Positions 45,501 to 53,916 of a DNA stretch of 64,000 nucleotides are shown piece after piece. The notes beneath the pieces are model-generated. The model was not told the origin of the DNA. It did not search any database and saw nothing but the letters and a program-made list of their open reading frames with translations. The stretch comes from Micromonospora costi (GTDB lineage Bacteria; Actinomycetota; Actinomycetes; Mycobacteriales; Micromonosporaceae): positions 1,488,001-1,552,000 of the forward strand of contig NZ_RBAN01000001.1 in assembly GCF_003626655.1 (NCBI RefSeq), given 5' to 3'. Each line of letters starts with the position of its first letter. Position 1 is the stretch's first letter. The position numbers and the translations under genes are program-made.

Positions 45501-46409
45501 CAGGACCTCCTCCGTGCCGGCCCGCCGCAGGTACACGAACACCACCGCGAGCATCGCCGCCATGAGCAGGAACGACAGGGCGGCGCCCTGCGGGTAGTCG
45601 AGCCGCACCAGGAACGCCGAGTCGATGACGTTGCCGATCATGTACTCGTTCGGGGTGCCCAGCAGCTCGGCGTTGATGTAGTCGCCGCTGGCCGGGATGA
45701 AGAAGAGCAGGGTGCCGGCGACCAGACCGGGCATGGACAGCGGCAGGGTCACCCGGCGGAACGCCCGGACGGGGCTCGCGTACAGGTCGCTGGCCGCCTC
45801 CAACAGGCGACGGTCCAGCCGCTCCAGGCTCGCGTACAACGGAAGCACGAGGAACGGCAGGAAGTTGTACGTGAGGCCGAGCACCACCGCGAACGGCGTG
45901 GCCAGGAGCCGTCCGTCGGGTGCCAGCAGGTGCACGTCGCGCAGCACGCCCACGAACCAGCCGTTGTCGGAGAGGATCGTCTTCCAGGCCAGCGTGCGCA
46001 CCAGGAAGCTGGTGAACATCGGTGCGACCACGCAGACCAGCAACAGGTTCTTCCACCGGCCGGCCTTCTGGGCGATCGCGTACGCCAACGGGTAGCCCAT
46101 CAACAGCGCGAGCACCAGCGCCAGCGCGGCGTAGCCGAACGAGCGGACGAACTGCGGCCAGTACGCCGCCAGCGCGTCCGGATAGTTGCCGAACGCGAAG
46201 GTGAGCGCGTACCCGGTGGACAGCGAGCCGCTGGGGTCGTAGAGGCTGGCCGCCGCCAGCTGCACGAGCGGCAGCGCGAAGAACAGCAACAGCCAGGCCG
46301 CCCCGGGAAGCAGGAGCAGGTACGGCAGGAACCGGTGCCGCCCGCGCCGCGCGGACGGCGGTGGGGCCGCCGCCGACTGCCCGGTGGGTACGTGGGCCAG
46401 GGCGCTCAC
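45498..46409 (-). CDS. Polyamine-type ABC transporter permease (PotB-like)
   Basis: A 303-residue permease with six helices (first FLPYLLLLPGAAWLLLFFAL) and the EAA loop LEAASDLYASPVRAFRRVTLP. It pairs with the PotC-like permease. GTG 46409 overlaps the ATPase gene stop by four bases. Confidence 0.92.
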   Translation of the reverse strand: MSALAHVPTGQSAAAPPPSARRGRHRFLPYLLLLPGAAWLLLFFALPLVQLAAASLYDPSGSLSTGYALTFAFGNYPDALAAYWPQFVRSFGYAALALVLALLMGYPLAYAIAQKAGRWKNLLLVCVVAPMFTSFLVRTLAWKTILSDNGWFVGVLRDVHLLAPDGRLLATPFAVVLGLTYNFLPFLVLPLYASLERLDRRLLEAASDLYASPVRAFRRVTLPLSMPGLVAGTLLFFIPASGDYINAELLGTPNEYMIGNVIDSAFLVRLDYPQGAALSFLLMAAMLAVVFVYLRRAGTEEVL

Positions 46410-47557
46410 GACGGCGCACCCACCGGTTCGTCGAGCACCGGCGAGGTGCGGTCGTCCTCGCCGGGCTCGCGGGGCAGCAGGAACGCGTGCCGCGGGTCCC
46501 AGTGCGCCACCGCCTCGGCGCCGACCGCGAACCGTTGCGTGGTGCCGCTGTTCGCCGCGAAGACCGACAGCTCGCTGCCCCACGAGGTGCGCAGCAGGTA
46601 CTGCGTGCTCACGCCGACGTAGGAGGCGTCGCTGACCACCCCGGTGAGGTGCTGGTGGCCGGCGGGCACCTGGTCGGCGGAGCCGACCAGGTGCAGCTTC
46701 TCCGGGCGTACGCCCAGGTGGGCCGGCCCCCGGTCGACGCGGGCCCGGTCGGCGGGCACCGAGTAGCGGGCGCCGTGGGCGGTCACCGGCACCTCGCCCC
46801 CGGCGGTGCCGGCGGCCTCGGCGGCCAGCAGGTTGGACTGGCCGAGGAAGTTCGCCACGAAAGCGGTGGCCGGGAACTCGTAGATGTCGGCGGGCGCGCC
46901 GAGCTGTTCGATGCGGCCGGCGTTCATCACGGCGACCGTGTCGGCCATCGTCATGGCCTCCTCCTGGTCGTGCGTGACGTGCACGAACGTGATGCCGACC
47001 TCGGTCTGGATCCGCTTCAGCTCGATCTGCATCTGCCGGCGCAGCTTCAGGTCGAGGGCGCCGAGCGGCTCGTCCAGCAGCAGCACCTGTGGGTGGTTGA
47101 TGAGGGCGCGGGCCAGGGCGACCCGCTGCTGCTGCCCGCCGGAGAGCTGGGCGGGACGCCGGCGACCGTACCCGTCGAGCTGCACCAGCGACAGCATCCG
47201 CGCCACCTGGTCGTCGACCTGCCGGATGCCGCGGCGGCGCAGCCCGAAGGCGACGTTCTCGAAGATGTCCAGGTGCGGGAAGAGGGCGTAGCTCTGGAAC
47301 ACGGTGTTCACCGGCCGCTTGTACGGGCGCAGCCGGGCGATGTCCCGGTCGCCGAGCAGCACCTGCCCGCTGGTGGGCTCCTCCAGGCCGGCGATCATCC
47401 GCAGCGTCGTGGTCTTGCCGCAGCCGGACGCGCCGAGGAGGGCGAAGAACGAGCCCTGCGGGATCGTGAGGGTGAGGTCGTCGACCGCCGTGAAGATGCC
47501 GAACCGCTTGGTGAGGTTGGCCAGCCGCAGGTCGCCGGCCGGTGTCTCGCGTGCCAC
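46406..47557 (-). CDS. Polyamine-type ABC transporter ATPase (PotA-like)
   Basis: A 383-residue importer ATPase. It has Walker A GASGCGKT, Q-loop FQSYALFPH, signature LSGGQQQR, Walker B VLLLDEPLGALD and H-loop VTHDQEE, followed by a TOBE-type regulatory domain (about 245-370). It energises the PotB/PotC permeases. GTG 47557 is preferred because GAGGAG directly touches the alternative ATG 47572, leaving no spacing. It lies 22 bp after the binding-protein gene. Confidence 0.93.
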   Translation of the reverse strand: MARETPAGDLRLANLTKRFGIFTAVDDLTLTIPQGSFFALLGASGCGKTTTLRMIAGLEEPTSGQVLLGDRDIARLRPYKRPVNTVFQSYALFPHLDIFENVAFGLRRRGIRQVDDQVARMLSLVQLDGYGRRRPAQLSGGQQQRVALARALINHPQVLLLDEPLGALDLKLRRQMQIELKRIQTEVGITFVHVTHDQEEAMTMADTVAVMNAGRIEQLGAPADIYEFPATAFVANFLGQSNLLAAEAAGTAGGEVPVTAHGARYSVPADRARVDRGPAHLGVRPEKLHLVGSADQVPAGHQHLTGVVSDASYVGVSTQYLLRTSWGSELSVFAANSGTTQRFAVGAEAVAHWDPRHAFLLPREPGEDDRTSPVLDEPVGAPS

Positions 47558-47579
47558 TGTCGTCCCGCCCATCTCCTCG

Positions 47580-48764
47580 TCAGGCCCCGATGACCTGCTG
47601 GAACTTGCCTTCGTACTCCCGCTCCTGCTTCTCGTCCAGAGCCATGAAGACCTTGGCCTTCGACAGCATCGCGTCGTCCGGGAAGATCAGCGGGTTGGCG
47701 GCGAGATCGGGATCGATCTTCTCCATCTCGGCCTGGGCGCCCTGGACGGGGCAGATGTAGTTCACGTACGCGGCGAGCTGGGCGGCCACCGCCGGCTCGT
47801 AGTAGTAGTCGATGAGCTGTTCGGCGTTGCCCTTGTGGGTGGCCTTGTTCGGCACCAGCATGTTGTCCGACCAGAGCATGACGCCGGACTCCGGCACCAC
47901 GAACTTGATCTTTTCGTCCTCGAAGCCGAGCTGGATGACGTCGCCGGACCAGCCGACGCAGGCGGCGATGTCCCCCTTGGCCAGGTCGGGCGCGTAGTCG
48001 TTGCCGGTGAACTTGCGGATCTGGCCCGAGTCGACGGCCTTCTTGAGCTTGTTGAGCGCGTCGTCGAACTGCGCGGCCGTGAAGTTCGACGGGTCGTGAC
48101 CGTTGGACTGGAGCAGCAGGCCCATGGTGTCGCGCATCTCGGACAGCGCCGTCACCTTGCCCTTGAGGTCGGACCGGGTGAGCAGCTCGTCGACGGTGCG
48201 CAGCTCCTTGGCCACGGCGCCGTTGTAGGCGATGCCGGCCAGACCGGACTGCCACGGCACGGCGAGCTGGTTGTCCTTGTCGAACGAGCGCCCGCGCAGC
48301 GACGGCAGCAGGTTCGACGCGACGTTGGGCATCTTGGCCGGGTCGAGCTTCTGGATCCAGCCGAGCCGGATCATCCGGGCCGCCATCCAGTCGGTGAGCA
48401 CCATGATGTCCCGGCCGGTGGCCTGACAACCGGCGAGCTGGTTCTGGACCTTGCCGAAGAACTCGTTGTTGTCGTTGACGTCCTCGGTGTACGTGACCTG
48501 GATGCCGCTGCGCGCGATGAACGCGTCGAGCGTGGGACGCTTCGACTCGTCCTTCTCGTCCACGTCCATGTACTGCGGCCAGTTGGAGAACGCGAGCTTC
48601 TTCTCGGTGCCGGACAGGTCCTCGCTCACGCAACCCGCTTCGGTCTGCTGCGCGCCTTTGGTGCCGCAGCCGGCCAGGGAGCCACCGGCGGCGAGCAGGG
48701 CTGCCGATCCGAGGGTGCCGGTGAGGAGGCCTCGCCGGGAGAGGGGTCGGAAGGGAGTGCGCAT
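47580..48764 (-). CDS. Polyamine-binding lipoprotein (PotD/PotF-like)
   Basis: A 394-residue extracellular solute-binding protein. It has a twin-arginine-like lipoprotein signal (LSRRGLLTGTLGSAALLAA with lipobox LAGC at about 29-32), then a PotD-like fold (FSNWPQYMDV, GDIAACVGWSGDVIQLGF). It captures putrescine/spermidine-type ligands for the PotABC complex. It is first gene of the minus-strand operon, with promoter and operator at 48848-48891. Confidence 0.92.
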   Translation of the reverse strand: MRTPFRPLSRRGLLTGTLGSAALLAAGGSLAGCGTKGAQQTEAGCVSEDLSGTEKKLAFSNWPQYMDVDEKDESKRPTLDAFIARSGIQVTYTEDVNDNNEFFGKVQNQLAGCQATGRDIMVLTDWMAARMIRLGWIQKLDPAKMPNVASNLLPSLRGRSFDKDNQLAVPWQSGLAGIAYNGAVAKELRTVDELLTRSDLKGKVTALSEMRDTMGLLLQSNGHDPSNFTAAQFDDALNKLKKAVDSGQIRKFTGNDYAPDLAKGDIAACVGWSGDVIQLGFEDEKIKFVVPESGVMLWSDNMLVPNKATHKGNAEQLIDYYYEPAVAAQLAAYVNYICPVQGAQAEMEKIDPDLAANPLIFPDDAMLSKAKVFMALDEKQEREYEGKFQQVIGA

Positions 48765-48847
48765 GTGACGACTCCTTAGGGGTCAACGTCGGCGGCGGGG
48801 ACGGGGGTGGCGACGCCGGCGGGAGGGTCAAGTGCGATTGACGACTG

Positions 48848-48891
48848 ATCCTGACATGGGGTGACCTTCCCCACAAGGGATTCCGTTGCGG
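48848..48891 (-). promoter_or_regulatory. Promoter and candidate Lrp/AsnC operator of the transporter operon
   Basis: On the minus strand TTGTGG (48871-48876) and CAGGAT (48848-48853) are separated by 17 bp. Directly upstream on the plus strand lies GGATTCCGTTGCGG (48878-48891), related to the two GAATYCGTTGCCA motifs upstream of the aminotransferase gene. The adjacent divergent Lrp/AsnC gene is the natural candidate regulator. Confidence 0.55.
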
Positions 48892-48972
48892 GATTAGCTC
48901 TGCACGACGAAATACGCCACACTGCGCGAGGCACTAGGCTCACAGCGCGGGAACGGACATGGGGAGCGGTCG

Positions 48973-49485
48973 ATGACGAACCGGCAACAGGAACACACCA
49001 ACGGGGGGCGGCGCGTAGCGGTGCGTGAAGGTGCCAGTCACGCTCTGCTCGACGACGTGGCCAAGCAGATCATCGAGCAGCTCCAGGAGGACGGGCGCCG
49101 CCCGTACGCGACCATCGGCAAGGCGGTCGGGCTCTCCGAGGCCGCGGTGCGGCAGCGGGTGCAGCGGCTGCTCGACGCCGGGGTCATGCAGATCGTCGCC
49201 GTGACCGACCCGCTCCAGCTCGGTTTCCCCCGCCAGGCCATGATCGGCCTGCGCACCGACGGCGACCTCGAGGCGGTGGCCGACCGGCTGGCCGAGCTGG
49301 AGGAGGTCGACTACGTGGTGATCACCGCCGGCTCGTTCGACCTGCTCACCGAGGTCGTGTGCCGCAACGACGACCACCTGCTGGAGATCCTGCAACGGCT
49401 GCGGGCCGTCGAGGGCGTGCTCTCCACCGAGGCGTTCGTCTACCTCAAGCTCCGCAAGCAGACCTACACCTGGGGTACGGCCTGA
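48973..49485 (+). CDS. Lrp/AsnC family transcriptional regulator
   Basis: A 170-residue regulator with an N-terminal helix-turn-helix (DVAKQIIEQLQEDGRRPYAT, AVGLSEAAVRQRVQRLLDAG) and a C-terminal RAM ligand-binding/oligomer domain (AGSFDLLTEVVC). Lrp-type proteins sense amino acids or amines. It lies between the divergent transporter operon and the aminotransferase operon and probably controls both through GAATYCGTTGC sites. A TAGGCT -10-like box is at 48935-48940; GGGGAG precedes the ATG. Confidence 0.93.
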   Translation: MTNRQQEHTNGGRRVAVREGASHALLDDVAKQIIEQLQEDGRRPYATIGKAVGLSEAAVRQRVQRLLDAGVMQIVAVTDPLQLGFPRQAMIGLRTDGDLEAVADRLAELEEVDYVVITAGSFDLLTEVVCRNDDHLLEILQRLRAVEGVLSTEAFVYLKLRKQTYTWGTA

Positions 49486-49501
49486 CCCTTCCCGGGGGTA
49501 C

Positions 49502-49602
49502 GGAATCCGTTGCCACCCTAGCGCCACCTAGCAGAATTCGTTGCCATATCGGCTTAGCGCCACCGATCACACTTGCCAGCCGCGGTCCGGCTGTGCGATA
49601 AC
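49502..49602 (+). promoter_or_regulatory. Duplicated operator and promoter of the aminotransferase operon
   Basis: GGAATCCGTTGCCA (49502-49515) and AGAATTCGTTGCCA (49533-49546) are direct repeats 31 bp apart, about three helical turns. Each is followed by TAGCGCCACC (49519-49528 and 49555-49564). Downstream are TTGCCA (49573-49578) and GATAAC (49597-49602), 18 bp apart. Sites upstream of the -35 suggest activation. Confidence 0.55.
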
Positions 49603-49658
49603 CGTGGGCAGAGCGGCCGGTACGACCCCCCGACCGGCCCGTGACCGATGGGGCTGAC

Positions 49659-51005
49659 ATGGCCAACGTCACCGACCACCTCTGGATGCACTTCACCCGG
49701 ATGGCGAGCTACGCGAACTCCGAGGTGCCGACCATCGTGCGCGGCGAGGGCGCGTACGTCTGGGACTCCCAGGGACGCCGCTACGTGGACGGGCTCGCCG
49801 GCCTGTTCGTCGTCAACGCCGGCCACGGCCGCACCGAGCTGGCCGAGGCGGCCGCCAAGCAGGCGGCCGAGCTGGCGTACTTCCCGCTGTGGTCCTACGC
49901 CCACCCCAAGGCGGTCGAGCTGGCCGAGAAGATCTCCGCGCTGACGCCGGGCGACCTGAACCGGGTCTTCTTCACCACCGGCGGCTCCGAGGCGGTCGAG
50001 GCGGCGTGGAAGCTCGCCCGCGCGTACTTCAAGCGGACCGGCCAGCCGACCAAGCACAAGGTCGTGAGCCGGTACATCGCCTACCACGGCACCTCGATGG
50101 GCGCCCTGTCCATCACCGGCCTCCCCGGCATCAAGAGCGACTTCGAGCCGCTGGTGCCCGGCGGCATCAAGGTGCCGAACACCAACTTCTACCGGGCGCC
50201 GGAGCACGGCGACTCGCCGGAGGCGTTCGGCCGGTGGGCCGCCGACGAGATCGCCCGGGCGATCGAGCGGGAAGGGCCGGACACGGTCGCGGCGGTCTTC
50301 CTGGAGCCGGTGCAGAACTCCGGCGGCTGCTTCCCGCCGCCGCCCGGTTACTTCGAGCGGGTCCGGGAGATCTGCGACGCGTACGACGTGCTGCTCGTCT
50401 CCGACGAGGTCATCTGCTCCTGGGGCCGGCTCGGCGAGTACTTCGGCGCCGTCCGCTACGGCTACCAGCCGGACATCATCACCACGGCGAAGGGCATCAC
50501 CTCCGGGTACGCCCCGCTCGGCGCGATGATCGCCAGCGACCGGCTCATGGAGCCGTTCCTCACCGAGACCGGCATGTTCGCCCACGGCGTGACCTTCGGC
50601 GGCCACCCGGTGTCCTGCGCCGTGGCGCTGGCCAACCTGGAGGTCTTCGCGCGGGAGGACCTGGTGGGGCACGTCCGGGCCAACGAAGCCGCGTTCCGCG
50701 CCACGCTGGAGAAGCTCCACGACCTGCCCATCGTCGGCGACGTCCGGGGCGACGGCTACTTCTACGGCATCGAGCTGGTCAAGGACAAGGACACCAAGGC
50801 GACGTTCGACGACGCCGAGTCGGAACGGCTGCTGCGCGGCTTCCTCTCGACCGCGCTCTTCCAGGCGGGTCTGTACTGCCGCGCGGACGACCGTGGCGAC
50901 CCGGTGGTGCAGCTCGCGCCGCCGCTGATCGCCGACCAGCGGCAGTTCGACGAGATCGAACAGATCCTGCGCGCCGTGCTCACCGAGGCGTGGCGACGGC
51001 TCTGA
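49659..51005 (+). CDS. Class III aminotransferase (polyamine/omega-amino acid:pyruvate type)
   Basis: A 448-residue PLP aminotransferase with VDGLAGLFVVNAGHGR near the N-terminus, the Asp-containing DEVICSWGRLGE loop and cofactor Lys278 in TTAKGITSG. It resembles omega-amino acid/putrescine:pyruvate aminotransferases rather than the GABA enzyme at 29386. It is followed within 5 bp by an FAD oxidoreductase gene, so both probably act on the same amine pool. Confidence 0.9.
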   Translation: MANVTDHLWMHFTRMASYANSEVPTIVRGEGAYVWDSQGRRYVDGLAGLFVVNAGHGRTELAEAAAKQAAELAYFPLWSYAHPKAVELAEKISALTPGDLNRVFFTTGGSEAVEAAWKLARAYFKRTGQPTKHKVVSRYIAYHGTSMGALSITGLPGIKSDFEPLVPGGIKVPNTNFYRAPEHGDSPEAFGRWAADEIARAIEREGPDTVAAVFLEPVQNSGGCFPPPPGYFERVREICDAYDVLLVSDEVICSWGRLGEYFGAVRYGYQPDIITTAKGITSGYAPLGAMIASDRLMEPFLTETGMFAHGVTFGGHPVSCAVALANLEVFAREDLVGHVRANEAAFRATLEKLHDLPIVGDVRGDGYFYGIELVKDKDTKATFDDAESERLLRGFLSTALFQAGLYCRADDRGDPVVQLAPPLIADQRQFDEIEQILRAVLTEAWRRL

Positions 51006-51010
51006 CCGCC

Positions 51011-52387
51011 GTGCCCTACCGGGAGCTGTCGTACTGGCTGTCCACCGTGGACGAGCCGCTGGCGGCGCGGCCACCGCTGCCCGGCGACACCGACGCGGAC
51101 GTGGTGATCGTCGGGGCCGGCTACACCGGGCTGTGGACGGCGTACTACCTGGCCAGAGCCGACCCGGCGCTGCGGATCGTGGTGCTCGAACGGGAGATCG
51201 CGGGGTACGGGGCGTCCGGCCGCAACGGCGGCTGGTGCTCCGCCCTGTTCCCCACCTCGCTCACCGGCCTGGCCCGTCGGCACGGCCGGGAGGCGGCGAC
51301 CGCCGTGCAGCGGGCCATGCAGGCGACCGTACGGGAGGTGGGGCGGGCCGTCGCGGCCGAGGGCATCGACTGCGACTGGGCGTCCGGCGGCACCGTGGTG
51401 CTCGCCCGCACGGACGCCCAGCTCGGCCGGGCCCGCGCCGCCGTCGAGGAGGCGCGGGCGTTCGGCTTCGGCCCGGAGGACCTCGCGCTCCTCGACGCCG
51501 GCGAGGCCGCCGCCCGCTGCGCCGCCGAGGGTGTACGCGGCGGGACGTACACCCCGCACTGCGCCGCCGTGCACCCGGCGAAGCTGGTGCGGGGCCTCGC
51601 GCGGGCGGTGGAACGCCTCGGGGTGACCATCCACGAGCGGACCCCCGTCCACGAGATCCGGCCGGGGGCCGCGGTGACCCCCGCCGGCCGGGTACGCGCA
51701 CCCGTCGTGGTCCGGGCCACCGAGGGCTACACGCCGCAACTGCCCGGGCAGCGGCGGGCCGTGGTGCCCGTCTACTCGCTGATGGTGGCCACCGAGCCGC
51801 TGCCGGCGGAGACCTGGGCGCGGATCGGGCTGGCCGAGCGGGAGACGTTCTCCGACCACCGGCACGTCGTCATCTACGGGCAGCGCACCGCGGACGGCCG
51901 GCTCGCCTTCGGCGGGCGCGGCGCGCCGTACCACTTCGGGTCCCGGGTCCGGTCCGGCTACGACCGGGAGCCGGCGGTCTTCGCGGCGCTGCGCCGTACG
52001 CTGGGCGAGCTCTTTCCCGTGCTCGGGCCGGACGTGGCGGTGACCCACCAATGGGGCGGGCCGCTCGGGGTGGCCCGGGACTGGTCGGCGTCGGTCGGGC
52101 TGGACCGGGCGACCGGGCTCGCCTGGGCGGGTGGGTACGTCGGCGACGGGGTCTCGACCACGAACCTCGCCGGCCGTACGCTCGCCGACCTGATCCTCGG
52201 CGCGGAGAGCGACCTCACGGCGCTGCCGTGGGTGGGGCACCGGTCACCGCGCTGGGAGCCGGAACCGCTGCGCTGGCTCGCGGTCAACGCCGGCCTGCGG
52301 GTGATGTTCTCGGCCGACGCGGCCGAGGCCCGCACCGGCCGCCCGTCGCGGCGCGCGGCGCTGTTCGGCCGCTTCCTCGGCCACTGA
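51011..52387 (+). CDS. FAD-dependent amine oxidoreductase, copy 2
   Basis: A 458-residue flavoenzyme of the same family as the one at 43176-44597. It has VVIVGAGYTGLWTAYYLAR near residue 30, ASGRNGGWC, and a C-terminal WAGGYVGDGVSTTNLAGR FAD site. It is expected to oxidise an amine or gamma-glutamyl-amine. GTG 51011 is preferred because homology starts with PYRELSYWL; GTG 50990 would overlap the aminotransferase gene. The two copies lie in oppositely oriented arms around the Lrp gene. Confidence 0.88.
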   Translation: MPYRELSYWLSTVDEPLAARPPLPGDTDADVVIVGAGYTGLWTAYYLARADPALRIVVLEREIAGYGASGRNGGWCSALFPTSLTGLARRHGREAATAVQRAMQATVREVGRAVAAEGIDCDWASGGTVVLARTDAQLGRARAAVEEARAFGFGPEDLALLDAGEAAARCAAEGVRGGTYTPHCAAVHPAKLVRGLARAVERLGVTIHERTPVHEIRPGAAVTPAGRVRAPVVVRATEGYTPQLPGQRRAVVPVYSLMVATEPLPAETWARIGLAERETFSDHRHVVIYGQRTADGRLAFGGRGAPYHFGSRVRSGYDREPAVFAALRRTLGELFPVLGPDVAVTHQWGGPLGVARDWSASVGLDRATGLAWAGGYVGDGVSTTNLAGRTLADLILGAESDLTALPWVGHRSPRWEPEPLRWLAVNAGLRVMFSADAAEARTGRPSRRAALFGRFLGH

Positions 52388-52482
52388 CGGCCGGGCGGGT
52401 GTGCGGGAACCGGCACCGTGCGGGCGTCCGGCTCCCTAGCCTGGCAGGCAGGAGCAGGTCGAGGCTCGTGACGGAGGCCAAC

Positions 52483-52839
52483 GTGAGCATGGAGGCAGCC
52501 CGGGACGCGTTCGCCGGCGAGCGCGAGGTCGAGATCACCGTGACCGGCCGCCGGAGCGGACGGCAGATCTCCCACCCGGTGTGGTTCGTGCAGGAGGAGG
52601 AGAGCATGTTCCTCGTGCCGGTCACCGGGTCGGACAGCCAGTGGTACAAGAACGTCCGCCGGACGCCGATGATCCAGGTGGCCGCGAACGGTACGGCGGT
52701 GAGCGCGAGCGTCACCCCGATCACCGAGGCGGACCGGGTGGAGCACATCGTGGCGATGTTCCGCGACAAGTACGGCGCGGACCAGGTGGAGAGCTACTAC
52801 CCGCGGCACGACGTGGCGGTGCAGGTGCCGCTCGGCTGA
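52483..52839 (+). CDS. Nitroreductase/deazaflavin(F420)-dependent oxidoreductase-type small protein
   Basis: A 118-residue split-barrel protein (EVEITVTGRRSGRQISHPVWFV, then GSDSQWYKNVRRTPMIQV) of the Ddn/DUF385-like F420-binding group. The organism has F420 genes nearby (fbiC, fbiA, fbiB). Substrate unknown. GTG 52483 follows GGAGG at ideal spacing; GTG 52468 and ATG 52489 are alternatives. Confidence 0.82.
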   Translation: MSMEAARDAFAGEREVEITVTGRRSGRQISHPVWFVQEEESMFLVPVTGSDSQWYKNVRRTPMIQVAANGTAVSASVTPITEADRVEHIVAMFRDKYGADQVESYYPRHDVAVQVPLG

Positions 52840-52850
52840 CCCTGGGCGGG

Positions 52851-53210
52851 TCAGCGGTTCGGCGGGATGACCCGGAGGTGGCCGCGACGGCCGGTCGCGT
52901 GCGCCTGCGGGTCGTCGTCCTCCGGCGGGCGTGGCGCCGGGCGGGCGGCCTCGCGGACCGCCTCGGCCAGGGCGACCAGGTCGTCGGTGGTGGGTGGCGG
53001 GGGCTCGAACTCGCCCTCGTGGCGTACGACGTCCCAGCCCCGAGGGGCCGTGAGTGTGCGGGCGTGGGGCTCGCAGAGGTCGTACGTGTGCGGTTCCGCG
53101 AAGGCCGCCAGGGGGCCGACCACGGCGGTCGACTCGTTGTAGACATAGGTCAATGTGGCGACCGCTTGCCGGGGGCAGCCGTTACGGGAGCAGCGCCGTG
53201 GTGACCTCAC
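52851..53210 (-). CDS. DUF3499 family protein
   Basis: A 119-residue actinobacterial protein. The N-terminus is SPRRCSRNGCPRQAVATLTYVY with CEPHAR further on, four cysteine/histidine positions that could hold zinc. The C-terminal half is Pro/Asp-rich and poorly conserved. DUF3499 genes are classically next to the metallopeptidase-family gene and whiB, as here, and usually close to manB, which here is 36 kb away. Confidence 0.9.
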   Translation of the reverse strand: MRSPRRCSRNGCPRQAVATLTYVYNESTAVVGPLAAFAEPHTYDLCEPHARTLTAPRGWDVVRHEGEFEPPPPTTDDLVALAEAVREAARPAPRPPEDDDPQAHATGRRGHLRVIPPNR

Positions 53211-53363
53211 GGCGGCAGGGTATCTCCATTACCGGGTCCGGCGCACCGGTTCGCGTTACGACACGCCCGTCGTGGTGATCACAATTCGCCCGCCCCGACA
53301 CGCCGTCGGCGCTCCGGCGCGCCCGACCGCCGGCGCTGCCGCAGGCCAGGCCGGCTCGCGGGC

Positions 53364-53369
53364 TACCCT
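53364..53369 (+). promoter_or_regulatory. -10 element of a leaderless transcript
   Basis: TACCCT ends seven bases before ATG 53377, the geometry of leaderless actinomycete mRNAs. No ribosome binding site precedes the ATG, which supports leaderless translation. Confidence 0.55.
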
Positions 53370-53376
53370 GTGCCTC

Positions 53377-53826
53377 ATGACGAGCCCGGAACACCGCCGC
53401 CCCGGCTCCGGCCGGCGCGCCCACCGCGACCGCCACGGGCGCGGCCTGCGCGGACGGCTGGTACCGGCCACCGTGCCGTTGGCCCGCACCAAGGCCGAGG
53501 TCTTCGACGACCTGGTCCTCGACACCGTCGAGACGCTGGAGCGGCGGTTCGCGAAGGAACTGGCCGGGGTCGAGTTCGCGGTGGAGGACGTGCCGCCCGA
53601 GCTGAACGTCTACGACTCCGACGTGCTGGAGGACGGCGAGGTGCCGCTGGCCCGCCTGCTGCCGGGACGGCCGGGCCGCCAGGAGATCCCGCCCCGGATC
53701 GTGCTCTACCGCCGGCCGCTCGAATTCCGCGCGATGGACCGCGAGGATCTCGCGGACCTGGTGCACGACGTGATCATCGAGCAGGTCGCGAACCTGCTCG
53801 GCGTCGACCCGGACGAACTGGCCTGA
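53377..53826 (+). CDS. Metallopeptidase-family (zincin-like) protein lacking the HExxH motif
   Basis: A 149-residue protein of the minimal metallopeptidase family found beside whiB and DUF3499 in actinobacteria (DLVLDTVETLERRFAKEL, FAVEDVPPELN, RIVLYRRPLEFRA). Where the family consensus has HExxH the sequence reads LVHDVIIEQVANLLG, so His is kept but the catalytic Glu and second His are missing. It may be non-catalytic. A basic N-terminus (RRPGSGRRAHRDRHGRGLRG) precedes the domain. Confidence 0.82.
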   Translation: MTSPEHRRPGSGRRAHRDRHGRGLRGRLVPATVPLARTKAEVFDDLVLDTVETLERRFAKELAGVEFAVEDVPPELNVYDSDVLEDGEVPLARLLPGRPGRQEIPPRIVLYRRPLEFRAMDREDLADLVHDVIIEQVANLLGVDPDELA

Positions 53827-53827
53827 C

Positions 53828-53902
53828 GGGTCCCGCCCCCACGGGACCCCGACCGCGTCGATCCGCTGTCCGACACCTGAGCCGGGCGGCCCCCACCGCC
53901 CG
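53828..53902. terminator. Two hairpins between convergent genes
   Basis: GGGTCCC/GGGACCC (53828-53834 and 53843-53849) follows the metallopeptidase stop directly. CGGGCGG/CCGCCCG (53883-53889 and 53896-53902) lies before the whiB stop. Together they probably end transcription from both sides. Confidence 0.65.
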
Positions 53903-53916
53903 CGCCCGGCGTCGTG

